Source of the DNA: Halicephalobus mephisto
Taxonomy: Eukaryota > Nematoda > Chromadorea > Rhabditida > Panagrolaimidae
Direction of reading: 5' to 3'
Assembly: GCA_009193035.1 (NCBI GenBank)
Contig: SWDT01000057.1
Location: 124,001-188,000 of the forward strand
Length of the DNA stretch: 64,000 nt
This document shows positions 63,954-64,000 of this stretch, in pieces. The notes beneath the pieces are model-generated. The model was not told the origin of the DNA and did no database searches. It was given only the letters and a program-made list of their open reading frames with translations. Numbering within the stretch: position 1 is the stretch's first letter; each line of letters opens with the position of its first letter. The position numbers and the translations under genes were made by a program.

Positions 63954-64000
63954 GGATTATCTGTCTTATTTAATTTTAAATTTATCTCCGTTTTTGGTTT

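Overview
The window looks like nuclear DNA of a rhabditid (clade V) nematode, most likely a Caenorhabditis or a close relative. Genes are intron-rich, introns mostly follow GTAAGT...TTTCAG, many start codons sit a few bases after a TTTCAG or TTTTAG that looks like a spliced-leader acceptor, and several proteins are close to C. elegans proteins (GLR-1, HPK-1, RAB-37, MLC-5, TAF-9). Non-coding DNA is very A+T-rich and packed with tandem and dispersed repeats. All assignments were made by reading translations and splice sites by eye; no database search was run. Exon lists keep reading frame across every junction given.

Left part (1-30 kb): the peptide transporter pept-1 (7146-1440, minus); a JOSD-type Josephin deubiquitinase (10265-8217, minus); ATP synthase coupling factor 6, atp-4 (10705-11237, plus); the small GTPase rab-37 (11583-17990, plus, with introns of 2-3 kb full of repeats); and the HIPK-family kinase hpk-1 (22066-29266, plus).

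Middle part (31-40 kb): the myosin essential light chain mlc-5 and TFIID subunit taf-9, 241 bp apart and probably an operon as in their C. elegans arrangement; an ABHD16-type lipid hydrolase; and the ALDH7A1-type dehydrogenase alh-9, all on the plus strand.

Right part (40-64 kb): an AMPA-type glutamate receptor glr-1 (plus, complete except for its first coding exon); an OVCA2-like serine hydrolase (minus, ending 10 bp from glr-1); diphthamide enzyme dph-1 (plus); SPARC/ost-1 (plus); a ten-exon RNA-directed RNA polymerase of the EGO-1/RRF type (61155-53857, minus); and the clamp-loader subunit rfc-4 (plus), complete up to the right edge.

The genes are ordinary housekeeping, neuronal, matrix and small-RNA genes and do not form one pathway. 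I see no tRNA, rRNA, CRISPR array or intact transposon. The points most worth a second look are two nearly identical ~450-bp inserts filling two different introns of the same RdRP gene, foldback elements (one downstream of hpk-1, one in the Josephin intron), a tandemly repeated rab-37 3' end that begins inside the last codons next to an unusual prenylation tail, a possible short hpk-1 isoform starting from an exon that supplies only the ATG, and an antisense open frame inside a glr-1 intron. I found no convincing new biological system.
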